Assembly: GCA_030532405.1 (NCBI GenBank)
Contig: JAUNLF010000007.1
Span: forward strand, 1 to 64,000
Direction of reading: 5' to 3'
Length of the DNA stretch: 64,000 nt
From: Actinomycetaceae bacterium
Lineage (GTDB): Bacteria; Actinomycetota; Actinomycetes; Actinomycetales; Actinomycetaceae
Shown here: piece after piece, positions 1-8,857 of the stretch
Layout of the letters: each line of letters starts with the position of its first letter
Numbering within the stretch: position 1 is the first letter of the stretch
Notes under the pieces: model-generated
Seen by the model: only the letters and a program-made list of their open reading frames with translations
Told to the model about the DNA's origin: nothing
Database searches by the model: none
Made by a program: the position numbers and the translations under genes

Positions 1-55
1 GCACGATGCTCCGCTCGACATGCCGTGGCACAAGTTCTTCGGCGGCGAAAAGTAA
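1..55 (+). CDS. C-terminal end of an unidentified protein (partial)
   Basis: An open frame runs in from the left edge and stops at TAA 53-55. The last 17 residues read HDAPLDMPWHKFFGGEK. This is too short to assign to a family. It is on the same strand as purU, about 240 bases upstream, with a hairpin and a direct repeat between them, so the two genes are probably not co-transcribed. It could also be a chance open frame, but the codon choice is ordinary for this genome. Confidence 0.5.
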   Translation, partial: HDAPLDMPWHKFFGGEK

Positions 56-145
56 ACCGTCCGCCGGTGCAAGTCCCGTAAGCAAAACCGAAACGAGAAT
101 CTAGGAAACGACGCGAAACCGTCCGCGGGTGCAAGTCCCGATAAG
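54..145. repeat. Direct repeat pair of about 28 bp
   Basis: Two near-identical copies of a segment with the core GGTGCAAGTCCCG start at about 54 and 116, so the spacing is about 62 bases. They differ by C/G at one site and by one inserted base near the end. The first copy begins at the stop codon of the partial gene. The core faintly recalls a tRNA T-loop, but no cloverleaf can be folded. Function unknown. Confidence 0.6.
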
Positions 146-243
146 TCCGCGCAGCCGGGGCGCACTTCGCGTCACTCACGGGACGGGCTTCCTTTTGCGT
201 GGGGCCAGCCAAGCTCGCCCTCGCAAATTAAATAAATGAACAT

Positions 244-275
244 GGGGAGCTGGGCAGAATTCCGCCTGGCTCCCC
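244..275. terminator. Hairpin upstream of purU
   Basis: GGGGAGC (244-250) pairs with GCTCCCC (269-275), with further partial pairing inside the loop. It ends in ATTTC rather than a true T-run. Because the proposed purU -10 box lies downstream at 284-289, I read it as the terminator of the preceding transcript. Confidence 0.4.
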
Positions 276-283
276 ATTTCAAC

Positions 284-295
284 TATTGTTTAGGC
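284..295 (+). promoter_or_regulatory. Candidate leaderless promoter of purU
   Basis: The -10-like hexamer TATTGT (284-289) is followed by six bases and then the ATG at 296. There is no Shine-Dalgarno sequence, so transcription would begin at or next to the start codon. The same geometry is seen at seven other genes in the window. Confidence 0.4.
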
Positions 296-1162
296 ATGGC
301 AGTTGAAGAGGTATCGACGAGCGAAAAGCTGGTTCTAACGCTTTCGTGTCCAGATCAGCCGGGTATTGTGCACGCGGTGTCGGACATTATCGTCTCTAAT
401 GACGGAAATATTATTCAGTCACAGCAGTTTGGCGACCCGGATACGGGCCTGTTTTTCATGCGTGTGGAACTGGAAAGTCCACGAGGGCGTGGCCCGATCG
501 ATGAGGGCATGGAAAAGTTCGGCGAAAAGTTTGGTGCCACCTGGAAGATGGATAGGATGGGCCGCCCGCTACGCACGATCATTATGGTGTCGCGCGAGGG
601 CCACTGCCTGACAGACCTCCTGTACCGTCAGCGCTACGCGCAGCTACCAATCGAAGTGGTTGCCGTGGTGGGTAATCATCCTGACTTGGCGCCGGTCGCG
701 CAGTTCTATGGCAAACCGTTCCTGTGCATTCCGGTGACGAAGGAGACGAAGGCCGCTTCCGAGGCTGAACTTTTGAACCTGATTCGCGCCGAGAACGTCG
801 AACTGGTCGTGCTTGCCCGTTACATGCAGATTTTGTCGGACGACCTTTGCCGCGAGTTGGCGGGCAACGTGATCAATATTCACCACTCGTTCCTGCCCTC
901 GTTCAAGGGCGCGCGTCCGTACGCGCAGGCGCATGACCGCGGTGTGAAGCTGATTGGCGCGACCGCGCACTACGTGACCGCCGACCTCGACGAGGGGCCG
1001 ATCATCGAACAGGATGTCACCCGCGTTACCCACCGCGAGTCTACCCGCGACCTTGTCGCCGTCGGTCAAGACGTGGAGCGCCGCGTCCTCGCGCAGGCTG
1101 TGAAGTGGCATTCGGAGCATCGCGTGCTCCTAAACGGCACTAGGACGGTCGTTTTTAATTAA
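296..1162 (+). CDS. purU: Formyltetrahydrofolate deformylase PurU
   Basis: This cytoplasmic enzyme hydrolyses 10-formyltetrahydrofolate to formate and tetrahydrofolate, balancing one-carbon units and supplying formate for purine synthesis. The 288-residue product has an N-terminal ACT domain (about residues 11-85, with CPDQPGIV), then a formyltransferase-type hydrolase domain. The catalytic triad is visible as N194 and H196 in INIHHSFLPSFKGARPY and D232 in LDEGPI. The length is normal for the family (about 280-290). An in-frame ATG at 236 would add 20 residues that run through a hairpin, so I prefer the ATG at 296, which also sits six bases after a -10 box. The gene is monocistronic and is followed by a strong terminator. 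The folate theme returns in glyA-folD further on. Confidence 0.95.
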   Translation: MAVEEVSTSEKLVLTLSCPDQPGIVHAVSDIIVSNDGNIIQSQQFGDPDTGLFFMRVELESPRGRGPIDEGMEKFGEKFGATWKMDRMGRPLRTIIMVSREGHCLTDLLYRQRYAQLPIEVVAVVGNHPDLAPVAQFYGKPFLCIPVTKETKAASEAELLNLIRAENVELVVLARYMQILSDDLCRELAGNVINIHHSFLPSFKGARPYAQAHDRGVKLIGATAHYVTADLDEGPIIEQDVTRVTHRESTRDLVAVGQDVERRVLAQAVKWHSEHRVLLNGTRTVVFN

Positions 1163-1187
1163 CGAGGGCGTGCTTGGTTGCTCGCTC

Positions 1188-1214
1188 GAGCCCCGGCTTC
1201 GCCGGGGCTCTTTT
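1188..1214 (+). terminator. Rho-independent terminator of purU
   Basis: GAGCCCCGGC (1188-1197), loop TTC, GCCGGGGCTC (1201-1210), then TTTT. This is a perfect 10-bp stem with a T-run, 25 bases after the purU stop. Confidence 0.9.
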
Positions 1215-1397
1215 GCTACCTGCAAGCCCGTACCGCTTCGCTGGCTCGCGCAGTCGCTTGGCTAGCCGCGGGTTGGCGGCTGGCGCGCATACGCGTTCCT
1301 TGGTTGGGTCGGTTGCGGTAGGCCGCGGGGCGTAATCAACTGGTGGACACGCTTGCACGCATGGGTGGGTTGGGTGTTATGGTTTTGAACCGTGAAG

Positions 1398-1433
1398 ATG
1401 ATTAACGCTCAGAACTGGTGGTGGCACGCGTAA
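1398..1433 (+). CDS. trpL: trp operon leader peptide TrpL (three tandem Trp codons)
   Basis: This is an eleven-codon open frame, MINAQNWWWHA, with TGG TGG TGG at 1416-1424 and stop TAA at 1431-1433. A GTG two codons upstream (1392) is an alternative start. The QNWWW core matches the trp leader peptides described in Streptomyces and Corynebacterium. Ribosome stalling at the three Trp codons when charged tRNA-Trp is scarce would let the downstream antiterminator form. The peptide itself has no other expected role. It ends exactly before the first arm of the attenuator, the placement needed for the mechanism. It is too short for ordinary gene callers. Confidence 0.9.
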   Translation: MINAQNWWWHA

Positions 1434-1434
1434 A

Positions 1435-1492
1435 GCGGGCCGCATTCATCTTCCCCTCAATTGGTCCGCGTAGGCGGGCCTTTCGGCGTTTT
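1435..1492 (+). promoter_or_regulatory. trp attenuator (antiterminator / terminator)
   Basis: Region 2 GCGGGCC (1435-1441) can pair, with one G-U, with region 3 GGTCCGC (1463-1469) to form the antiterminator. Region 3 can instead pair with region 4 GCGGGCC (1474-1480), which is followed by TTTCGGCGTTTT (1481-1492), to form the terminator. Regions 2 and 4 are identical, so the two structures compete directly. A further GCCCC/GGGGC hairpin lies just downstream (about 1495-1521), before trpD. Confidence 0.85.
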
Positions 1493-1552
1493 ATGCCCCT
1501 ATAGTCCGCAACGGGGGCTGTCCTTTTACAACGTCAACGAAAGGCCGCAGTA

Positions 1553-2581
1553 ATGACCAAGAAGAACTCACTGCGCGTACTGCAACGCTACCTAGACAAT
1601 CCGAAGCCCTCGATCGAAGAGGCCGTCGAAGTGTTCACCTCGTTAACCGTCGGCGATTACGATGAGGTTCACATAGCCGCCCTCCTGGCATCAATTCGTA
1701 CTAGGGGCGAGACTTTTGCTGATTTGGCGGGCGCAGCGAGGGCGTTTCTGAAAGCCGGGTATCCCTTCCCGATTAGGGGCGAGGGGATTATGGACACCGC
1801 GGGTACGGGCGGCGATGGTTCGAACACGATCAACATCACGACGGCGGCATCCCTGGTGGCGGCCGCTGGGGGAGTGCGTCTGATTAAGTGCGGTAACCGT
1901 TCGGTTTCTTCGAAGTCGGGGTCCGCGGACGTGTTGGAAGCCCTGAATATTCCCCTTGATTTGGACCCGGCCCGCGCGGTGCGACAGTTTGATTCTTCTA
2001 ACTTCACGTTCCTCTTTGCTCCCGCGTACAACCCGGCTGTTGCCCACGCACAACCGGTGCGTAAGGCCCTTGGTATTTCGACGATTTTCAACACGCTAGG
2101 GCCTCTGCTGTCGCCGTCGCGTCCAAGCCTTCAAATGATGGGGATCGCCAACCCTGCGCAGGGCCAGCTGATTGCGGAAGTATTCCGCGAACTTGGCCGC
2201 ACCCGCGCCATGGTTGTGCACGGGTCGGGCACCGACGAAGTTGCATTGCACGGGCCAACCCAGGTGTGGGAGTTGGACCACGGCGAGATTCGCTACTACG
2301 AACTAACTCCGGAAGACCTTGGACTGCAGCGCCGCGAACTGCACGAACTAGCGGGCGGAGACGGCGAAGAAAATGCGGGTCTCATCCGCGCAGTCTTCGA
2401 AGGCAGGGGCACGCCCGCGCATTTGGATTCGATCTGTGCGTCCGCGGGCTGCATGTTCTACCTTGACGGGAAGACCGAAACCATTCGTGAGGGCGTTGAA
2501 CTTGCTCGCAACCTCATCCAGTCGGGCACAGTGCAACACTGGTTAGATAAGCACGAGGAGGCCGACTATGCCGGAAACTAA
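1553..2581 (+). CDS. trpD: Anthranilate phosphoribosyltransferase TrpD
   Basis: Transfers phosphoribosyl from PRPP to anthranilate, the second step of tryptophan synthesis. The 342 residues are of typical length. The PRPP-binding motif GTGGDGSNTINIT lies near residue 84, KCGNRSVSSKSGSADVLEAL follows, and the anthranilate-binding segment FAPAYNPA is near residue 145. It is the first structural gene after the trp attenuator. This is unusual, because the leader normally precedes trpE. The 3' end overlaps trpCF by 14 bases, implying coupled translation. Start chosen at ATG 1553, after GAAAGG. Confidence 0.96.
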   Translation: MTKKNSLRVLQRYLDNPKPSIEEAVEVFTSLTVGDYDEVHIAALLASIRTRGETFADLAGAARAFLKAGYPFPIRGEGIMDTAGTGGDGSNTINITTAASLVAAAGGVRLIKCGNRSVSSKSGSADVLEALNIPLDLDPARAVRQFDSSNFTFLFAPAYNPAVAHAQPVRKALGISTIFNTLGPLLSPSRPSLQMMGIANPAQGQLIAEVFRELGRTRAMVVHGSGTDEVALHGPTQVWELDHGEIRYYELTPEDLGLQRRELHELAGGDGEENAGLIRAVFEGRGTPAHLDSICASAGCMFYLDGKTETIREGVELARNLIQSGTVQHWLDKHEEADYAGN

Positions 2582-3959
2582 AATGCCAACGGTCTTGGAA
2601 CAGATCGTTGCGAGGCGGCGCACGCACCTGCCGGCAATCCGCCGGCGTCTAGCCCACGTGGATCTGCAGGCACTGCCACGTTCGCAGCGATCGTTCGAGC
2701 AGGCTTTGCAGGGGCGCGGCCGTTTCATCATGGAGTGCAAGGCAGCATCGCCCTCATTGGGATTAATTCGCGAGCACTACGAACCCGGCGCGATTGCGCG
2801 CGTGTATTCGCGTTACGCCGCAGCTATTTCGGTGCTGTGCGAACCCGAACGCTTTGGCGGCGATTACGACCACCTGCAGACGGTTGCCCTGTCTACGCAC
2901 CTGCCGGTTTTGTGTAAAGACTTCATCATCGACCCGATTCAGGTGTACGCGGCCCGCTATTTCGGCGCGGACGCCATTTTGCTCATGATGTCGATCGTGG
3001 ACGACGAGACGTTCGCGGAACTGAAAGCCCTGGCGGATTCTCTGGGATTGGACGTGTTGACGGAGGCAATAACTGAAGAGGAGGTCGAACGCGCGGTCAA
3101 GTTCGGCGTAAACATTTTAGGGATCAATAACCGCAACCTGCACGACCTCACGATCGACCTTTCACGCACAGCATCGCTCGCGCCGAGTATTCCCGAAGGG
3201 GAGGTAATCGTTTCGGAGTCGGGCATCCGAGACAACCAGACGGTTCGCCGCCTCGGCGCGCACGCGAACGCATTCCTGGTGGGCTCGCAGTTGACGGGAA
3301 CGCCGGATATTGACAGGGCGGCCCGCGAACTCGTCTTTGGCTCGAACAAGGTTTGTGGCCTGCGCGAATGGTCTACCGCTCAGGCGGCTCGCGCTGCGGG
3401 AGCCGTGTACGGCGGCCTGATTTTTGAGGAGGCCTCCCCGCGCAACGTGTCGCTCGAGAAGGCGGCGGATATCATCGCTCACGAGCCGGACCTGAGTTAC
3501 GTTGCTGTTTCTCGCCGCACTACCGGCTGGGACGAGCTAGCGTTCGACGGGATTGACGTGCTCCAAGTGCACGCTCCCTACCAGGGCAGTGTTGAGTCGG
3601 AGCTAGGGCTCATCGAATCCGTGCGCGCTGTAGCGGGAGAGCGCGAGGTGTGGCGAGCGATAGACATGCGCATGCCGGGCGGCGCCGAGCTGGCTGTGGA
3701 GCTGGCGGAAGTTGCCGACAGGCTCGTCCTCGACAGTGGCGCGGGCGGAACGGGCACCACGTTTGACTGGTCCACGGTCCCGCCCTCCGTGCTGTCGAAG
3801 TCTTTGCTCGCCGGCGGTATCGGCCCGCACAACGTTCGCGAGGCGCTCGCGGTTGGAACCGTGGGGCTAGACCTCAACTCCGGCGTCGAAGCCGATGGCC
3901 GGAAAGATTCGGGGCTGATCGCCCGCGCGTTCCAACAGATTCGCGCGTTCCATTATTAA
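2568..3959 (+). CDS. trpCF: Bifunctional indole-3-glycerol-phosphate synthase / phosphoribosylanthranilate isomerase TrpCF
   Basis: Catalyses steps three and four of tryptophan synthesis in one 463-residue chain. Residues about 1-255 form the TrpC barrel, with FIMECKAASPSLG, the lysine of LCKDFIID, and ILGINNRNL. Residues about 262-460 form the TrpF barrel, with the catalytic Cys in KVCGLREW, LDSGAGGTG and LAGGIGPHNV. The order TrpC-TrpF is that of the E. coli and Corynebacterium fusions. The ATG at 2568 has GAGGAGG seven bases upstream, inside the end of trpD. A second in-frame ATG at 2583 is less well placed. The stop codon runs directly into a copy of the CGAGGGCG motif. Confidence 0.95.
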   Translation: MPETKMPTVLEQIVARRRTHLPAIRRRLAHVDLQALPRSQRSFEQALQGRGRFIMECKAASPSLGLIREHYEPGAIARVYSRYAAAISVLCEPERFGGDYDHLQTVALSTHLPVLCKDFIIDPIQVYAARYFGADAILLMMSIVDDETFAELKALADSLGLDVLTEAITEEEVERAVKFGVNILGINNRNLHDLTIDLSRTASLAPSIPEGEVIVSESGIRDNQTVRRLGAHANAFLVGSQLTGTPDIDRAARELVFGSNKVCGLREWSTAQAARAAGAVYGGLIFEEASPRNVSLEKAADIIAHEPDLSYVAVSRRTTGWDELAFDGIDVLQVHAPYQGSVESELGLIESVRAVAGEREVWRAIDMRMPGGAELAVELAEVADRLVLDSGAGGTGTTFDWSTVPPSVLSKSLLAGGIGPHNVREALAVGTVGLDLNSGVEADGRKDSGLIARAFQQIRAFHY

Positions 3960-4052
3960 CGAGGGCGTCTAACCTGAAGTTTTGCGCGCAAGCTTCTTCG
4001 CACCCGGCGGCCCCTGGCCGGCGCGCACACAACTAAGGCAGCCTCGCCCTCG
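3960..4052. repeat. Inverted pair of the GAGGGCG motif between trpCF and trpB
   Basis: CGAGGGCG at 3960-3967 and its exact reverse complement CGCCCTCG at 4045-4052 bracket most of the trpCF-trpB gap. The first abuts the trpCF stop. The 77 bases between also hold a GGCGGCCCCTGGCCGGC hairpin-like stretch. The gap is inside an operon, so it could fold without ending transcription fully. Confidence 0.6.
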
Positions 4053-4090
4053 AACCGTAATCCACTCCAGTTAATGTTTAAAGGAAAATC

Positions 4091-5305
4091 ATGTTTGAAC
4101 CTCAGACGCCGCGAGAGACCTTGCTCCCGGCCTATTTCGGTGAATTCGGAGGGCAGTTCGTTCCCGAATCGCTCATTCCCGCGCTGGATCAGCTGGAGGA
4201 GGCGTTTGTTGAAGCCCAGCAGGATCCCGAGTTTCGGGCAGAGCTTGCCGCCTACCTAAAGGACTACCTGGGTAGGCCCACGCCGCTCACACAAGCAACC
4301 AAACTGGGTGGGAAGGCGCGCATCTTCTTAAAGCGTGAGGATCTGGTGCACGGCGGTGCGCACAAGACGAACCAGGTGATCGGCCAGGCGCTACTCGCCA
4401 AGCGCATGGGCAAGACTCGCATTATTGCCGAAACGGGTGCCGGCCAGCACGGCACGGCTACAGCGCTCGCGTGCGCGCTGCTCGACCTTGAATGCGTGGT
4501 GTACATGGGTGCGAAAGACGTGGCCCGCCAGCAGCCGAACGTGTACCGCATGGAGCTCATGGGCGCGAAGGTAATTCCCGTGGATTCCGGTTCGGGTACG
4601 TTGAAGGACGCGGTCAATGAGGCTTTGCGCGACTGGACTGCAACGTTCCACGAATCCCACTACCTGCTTGGCACTGCCGCGGGCCCGCATCCTTTCCCGA
4701 CGATTGTCCGCGAGTTCCACCGCGTGATCTCTGAAGAAGCCAAGAAGCAGATGATTGAACGCGTAGGCAAGCTTCCCGACCTGGTTGTCGCGTGCGTGGG
4801 CGGCGGCTCTAACGCGATTGGTATGTTTGCAGATTTTATTGACGATGAGGGCGTAGAGCTCGTGGGTGCGGAGCCCGGAGGGCAGGGGCTCGACTCCGGT
4901 AAGCACGGTGCCACAATCAATAATGGAACGGTAGGAATCCTGCACGGCGCACGCTCTTTCCTCATGCGCAATGCTGACGGTCAGGTTCAGGAGTCGTACT
5001 CGATTTCAGCAGGCCTTGACTACCCCGGGGTTGGCCCGCAGCACGCGTACCTGGCGCAAACGGGGCGCGCCACGTACGTTGGTATCACTGATGCGGAAGC
5101 GCTTCACGCGTTCCAGTTGCTCAGCAAACGCGAGGGCATTATTCCCGCGCTGGAGTCCTCTCACGCCCTCGCTTACGCGTTGAAACGTAAGGATGAGGAC
5201 ATTGACATTCTCGTGTCACTTTCGGGCCGCGGAGACAAAGACATTGACCACGTCCGGCGCACTTTGGAAGAACACCCCGAGCTGCGACTTAAGGAGGAAA
5301 ACTAA
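4091..5305 (+). CDS. trpB: Tryptophan synthase beta chain TrpB
   Basis: The PLP-dependent subunit joins indole to serine to give tryptophan. The 404 residues are typical. The PLP lysine is K92 in [23 protein letters not shown] follows, and the phosphate loop [10 protein letters not shown] is near residue 236. The N-terminus [12 protein letters not shown] is that of the TrpB1 class that partners TrpA. The start ATG 4091 is preceded by AAAGGAAA. The stop overlaps the trpA start (TAATG), so the two subunits are made coupled. Confidence 0.97.
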   Translation: MFEPQTPRETLLPAYFGEFGGQFVPESLIPALDQLEEAFVEAQQDPEFRAELAAYLKDYLGRPTPLTQATKLGGKARIFLKREDLVHGGAHKTNQVIGQALLAKRMGKTRIIAETGAGQHGTATALACALLDLECVVYMGAKDVARQQPNVYRMELMGAKVIPVDSGSGTLKDAVNEALRDWTATFHESHYLLGTAAGPHPFPTIVREFHRVISEEAKKQMIERVGKLPDLVVACVGGGSNAIGMFADFIDDEGVELVGAEPGGQGLDSGKHGATINNGTVGILHGARSFLMRNADGQVQESYSISAGLDYPGVGPQHAYLAQTGRATYVGITDAEALHAFQLLSKREGIIPALESSHALAYALKRKDEDIDILVSLSGRGDKDIDHVRRTLEEHPELRLKEEN

Positions 5306-6135
5306 TGAGCCGCTACGAAAAAATGTTCGCGAAGCTTGCCGCTCGCGGGGAAGGCGCTTTCGTGCCTTTCATAATGCTTAGCGATCCGACTCCCGTGGTC
5401 GCCCTCGACGTCGTACGTGCCGCGGTGGCTGGCGGCGCGGATGCTTTGGAACTTGGCGTACCTTTTTCGGATCCAGTTGCAGACGGTCCAACGATCCAGG
5501 CTTCGCATGTTCGCGCGTTGGCAAACGGGGCGACGGTGGATGCGGCGCTGGCGCAGATTCGAATCCTTCGTGCGGAGTTCCCCGAGATTCCGATTGGCAT
5601 GTTGATCTACGGGAACGTGGCGTTCACTCGTGGGATTGACGCTTTCTATCAAGACTTTGCGCAGGCTGGGGCGGATAGTATTTTGCTTCCGGACGTTCCG
5701 GTGCGCGAGTCCGTAGCTTTTGTTCCGGCAGCGGAGAGAGCCGGCATTGATCCGGTCTTTATTGCGCCGGCCCAGGCTGCGGAGAAAACCTTGCGGGGAG
5801 TGGCCGAGGTTGCGCGCGGCTACATTTACGCGATCTCGCGCGACGGTGTGACGGGCACTGAGCGGGAGTCGGAGACGACGGGTCTTGCCCAGGTGGTAAG
5901 TAGGATCGCCAAGTACGGTGGTGTGCCGCCGCTTTTGGGATTTGGTATTTCAACGCCGAAACACGTGGCGGACGCTATTGCGGCGGGGGCAGCCGGTGCG
6001 ATCACTGGATCAGCGTTGACGAAGGTCATCAATCAACACGTTGATGAGGACGGCCGGGTAAAGCCTGGCTTGTCTAACGCCGTGCAAGAATTTGTGGCCT
6101 CCATGAAGGCGGCAACCCTACCCGCTACGGCGTAG
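5305..6135 (+). CDS. trpA: Tryptophan synthase alpha chain TrpA
   Basis: Cleaves indole-3-glycerol phosphate and channels indole to TrpB. It has 276 residues. The catalytic acids are E49 in LELGVPFSDP and D56. LLPDVPV and the phosphate-binding GFGISTPKHV are present. It starts at ATG 5305, overlapping the trpB stop by one base, with AAGGAGG upstream. It is the last gene of the operon and is followed by a GC-rich hairpin. Confidence 0.96.
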   Translation: MSRYEKMFAKLAARGEGAFVPFIMLSDPTPVVALDVVRAAVAGGADALELGVPFSDPVADGPTIQASHVRALANGATVDAALAQIRILRAEFPEIPIGMLIYGNVAFTRGIDAFYQDFAQAGADSILLPDVPVRESVAFVPAAERAGIDPVFIAPAQAAEKTLRGVAEVARGYIYAISRDGVTGTERESETTGLAQVVSRIAKYGGVPPLLGFGISTPKHVADAIAAGAAGAITGSALTKVINQHVDEDGRVKPGLSNAVQEFVASMKAATLPATA

Positions 6136-6141
6136 CTGTCG

Positions 6142-6164
6142 GGGCCGGCAACTTCCGCCGGCCC
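6142..6164 (+). terminator. Hairpin after trpA
   Basis: GGGCCGGC (6142-6149) and GCCGGCCC (6157-6164) form a perfect 8-bp stem with a 7-base loop. There is no T-run, so termination may be partial or need a factor. Confidence 0.55.
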
Positions 6165-6194
6165 AGCGTGAACTGCCAGCTATAAAAGAGTGAT

Positions 6195-6265
6195 TTAGGG
6201 CTACTTAAACGTATGGGTTAGCTACCCTAAGTACATATACGATCCCGATCGTCGTACGATATGTA
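6195..6265 (+). promoter_or_regulatory. Nested palindromes upstream of the YhgE/Pip pair
   Basis: Three inverted repeats are packed in 70 bases. TTAGGG (6195-6200) pairs with CCCTAA (6225-6230). TACATAT (6232-6238) pairs with ATATGTA (6259-6265). Inside the latter, ACGATC-CC-GATCGT (6239-6252) is perfect. They lie 43-113 bases before the ATG at 6308, where a TetR- or MarR-type repressor would be expected to bind. No regulator gene is adjacent, so the protein is unknown. Confidence 0.5.
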
Positions 6266-6307
6266 AGCCTAGTAGGTCGAACTGCGCACAACAGATTCGG
6301 GGATACC

Positions 6308-8857
6308 ATGGGATGGATGAGGGATAGCGGGCGCGTCTTTGTTCGGGACATCAAGCGGATTCTTGCTGTCCCTCGCTCTCTCGTTATCGTTATTGGCATC
6401 TTGGTGACGCCAGCGTTATACACGTGGCTTAACATTCTCGCGTTCTGGAACCCGTACACCGTCACGGAGAACCTACCTATCGCGGTTGTAAACGCGGATG
6501 CGGGGGCGGACTCCGACCTCACTGGCGAATTAAACGTAGGCGACCTGATTGTCGAGCAGCTTTCCGAAAATGAAGACCTCGGCTGGCGGTTCACTGACGA
6601 GGAAACAGCCAACGACTGGATACGGTCCGGCGACGTTTACGCCACGTTTTTAATTCCGCAGACGTTTAGTCAGGACCTTGTCGATATTTTCTCCGGTGAA
6701 CGCCGAGAACCGACAATCGAATATTTTGTAAACGAAAAAAATGGCGCGATTCCGCCCAAAATCACTGATGCGGGTGCAAACCAAGTCGACATAAAAGTGA
6801 CCTCCACGTTCCGTGAAAACGTAGGAAAAGCAATCGTGCAAGGGCTGCGCGACGGCGGAATAAAAATAGATACCAATATTTCGAACGCTGAGAACAGTGC
6901 CCTAAAGACGCTAACAGGCATCGAAACCAACCTTTTTGACGCCCAAGAAACCCTGACGTCAGCAAGTGCGTCCATGACGGATTCTTTGCAGACAATGGAC
7001 GACGTGAGGGCGGCGCTCGCGGCGGCAGATCCGACTTTGGCGGATGTTTCAGCGGCTCTTAACGACGCCCAACTGATTCTTGGCACCGTTGTATCCAGCG
7101 CGCAGGAGTTCGCTGTTGCCGCAGGCGAAGCAAGCGTTACCGCGCAACAGGCGCTTAACCAGTCATCAGCGGCTGCCTCAACAGCAGTGTCGAGCGCAAC
7201 GTCCTCACTTCGCGAAATGGACGCCCAGCTACAAGCGGCAATCGAACGGGCAAACTCTTCTTTAGGTGAGATCCGCGACCGCGTTTCGATCCTTGAGCAA
7301 ATCAGCATCACACAAGACGTCGCTGGCGAACTGAATGCCAACCTTAGCGACGCTCAAGATTTGTTAGACAAGATTGGAAAAACGGGGGAGGACGCCGCCG
7401 CCACAACGCAAGACTTGGACGCCCTGGTCGACGCGCTAGACGAAGCACTCGCGAGCGCTCAAGGAGTCGCGGACGACACGCGCGATCTGGCAGGTCAAGC
7501 GGTTAACACCCTCACTGGGCAAGTGACCAGCCTGTCCGCGCGGATTGGCGGTATCAACTCGGCGGTAGCTACCACGCGCGCTTCTCTGCCCGAAGTAGCC
7601 GCATTGGTGGACGGGCTCGAAGACCAGATTTACGCCGCGCAAGGAGTTCTAGAGCAAGCTCAAGGAAACCTAGACGGCCTCGCAAACTCAACGAAGATCG
7701 CGCAAACCGACGTTGCCACGCTTGCCGCCGCACTGCAATCGGGAGCTCTTGAAAAGATTATCGATCTAGACCCCGAAAATATTGGGCGCTACTTAGCTTC
7801 CCCTGTGGAATTCGACCAGCGGGCGGTCTACAAAGTTAACTCCTACGGTTCAGCAATGACCGCGATGTTCATCAACCTGTCGATGTGGATTGGCTCGCTC
7901 ATTTTGGTGATTATTTTCCGCGTCGAGGTCGATAAGGAAGGCTTTGAACATTTGAGCTTGCGCGCGGGTTACATGGGCCGATTCATGCTGGGCGCAATGC
8001 TTTCCATGGCGCAGGGCCTGATCGTTAGTATCGGAAGCCTGCTCATCGGAGTTGAAACCGCCAGCGCACCGGCCTTCATCGCGACGGCCGTAATCATTGG
8101 GCCGCTCTACCTGGCTTTCACGTACGGCCTCGCCGCAGCGTTTAGCCACGTGGGACGCGCGCTTGCAGTCTTGCTGATAGTCCTGCAGATTCCAGGGGCT
8201 TCGGGTATTTACCCGATTGAGCTGATGCCCGGATTCTTCCGCGGCCTGTATCCACTTCTGCCGTTCTCTTACGGTATTGACGCAATACGCGAAACCATTG
8301 GCGGGTTTTACGACGGCCGCTACTGGCAGGTGATGGGTACCTTGCTGATGATGAGTGTTGCCGCACTGATTCTAGGCTTCATCGGCAGGCGCCAGCTGGG
8401 CTACTTCACGCAACTGTTCTATGACGAACTAGCGCGCACAGAGCTCGTCGTAAATGAGAACGTACAACTGCAAGGCGCGGGATACCGGCTTAGCAACATC
8501 ATTGCCCTGCTTTCCAACCGCAAAGAGTTTTCCAACAAGATCCAGCGCCGACAAACCAGATTCAACGCGCGCTACAAAAAGATCATCAGAGGCGTCACCG
8601 CAGTGGGAATCGCAGGTCTGTTGGTGCTCGGGCTGGTCGCTAATTTCACGTCGGTTAGCAAACCTGGATTGCTCGGTCTGCTAGCCGTTTGGGGGCTAGT
8701 CATAATCGGCGCCCTGGTTGGCACGGAAGGCCTAAAGAGCTCCTTGCAGCGCGCTAGCGAGCTTTCGCACCTGAGTGAAGATGAGCTGTTTGACAGCTTG
8801 TCGCGCCGTGATTCTTCGGCTTTGTCAGAAACGCCCGGTGCAGAGGTGCGGTCATGA
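6308..8857 (+). CDS. YhgE/Pip-family membrane protein (first of a pair)
   Basis: A membrane protein of 849 residues. It has one N-terminal transmembrane helix (about residues 20-45, ending ALYTWLNILAFWNPY), a large extracytoplasmic region, and a C-terminal ABC-2-type block of about six helices from residue 515. The N-terminal segment with LPIAVVNADAG and LNVGDLIVEQL is typical of YhgE/Pip proteins, whose relatives include phage-infection proteins and components linked to type VII secretion. The middle (about 190-480) is Ala/Ser/Asp-rich and heptad-like, suggesting coiled coil. The 3' end overlaps the next gene by four bases (ATGA), so the two are translated together and probably form a complex. 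Transport substrate unknown. Confidence 0.85.
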   Translation: MGWMRDSGRVFVRDIKRILAVPRSLVIVIGILVTPALYTWLNILAFWNPYTVTENLPIAVVNADAGADSDLTGELNVGDLIVEQLSENEDLGWRFTDEETANDWIRSGDVYATFLIPQTFSQDLVDIFSGERREPTIEYFVNEKNGAIPPKITDAGANQVDIKVTSTFRENVGKAIVQGLRDGGIKIDTNISNAENSALKTLTGIETNLFDAQETLTSASASMTDSLQTMDDVRAALAAADPTLADVSAALNDAQLILGTVVSSAQEFAVAAGEASVTAQQALNQSSAAASTAVSSATSSLREMDAQLQAAIERANSSLGEIRDRVSILEQISITQDVAGELNANLSDAQDLLDKIGKTGEDAAATTQDLDALVDALDEALASAQGVADDTRDLAGQAVNTLTGQVTSLSARIGGINSAVATTRASLPEVAALVDGLEDQIYAAQGVLEQAQGNLDGLANSTKIAQTDVATLAAALQSGALEKIIDLDPENIGRYLASPVEFDQRAVYKVNSYGSAMTAMFINLSMWIGSLILVIIFRVEVDKEGFEHLSLRAGYMGRFMLGAMLSMAQGLIVSIGSLLIGVETASAPAFIATAVIIGPLYLAFTYGLAAAFSHVGRALAVLLIVLQIPGASGIYPIELMPGFFRGLYPLLPFSYGIDAIRETIGGFYDGRYWQVMGTLLMMSVAALILGFIGRRQLGYFTQLFYDELARTELVVNENVQLQGAGYRLSNIIALLSNRKEFSNKIQRRQTRFNARYKKIIRGVTAVGIAGLLVLGLVANFTSVSKPGLLGLLAVWGLVIIGALVGTEGLKSSLQRASELSHLSEDELFDSLSRRDSSALSETPGAEVRS

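Noticed and set aside
1155..1358. Minus-strand open frame of 67 codons in the purU-trpL gap
   Set aside because: It crosses the purU terminator and the trp promoter region and has no features.
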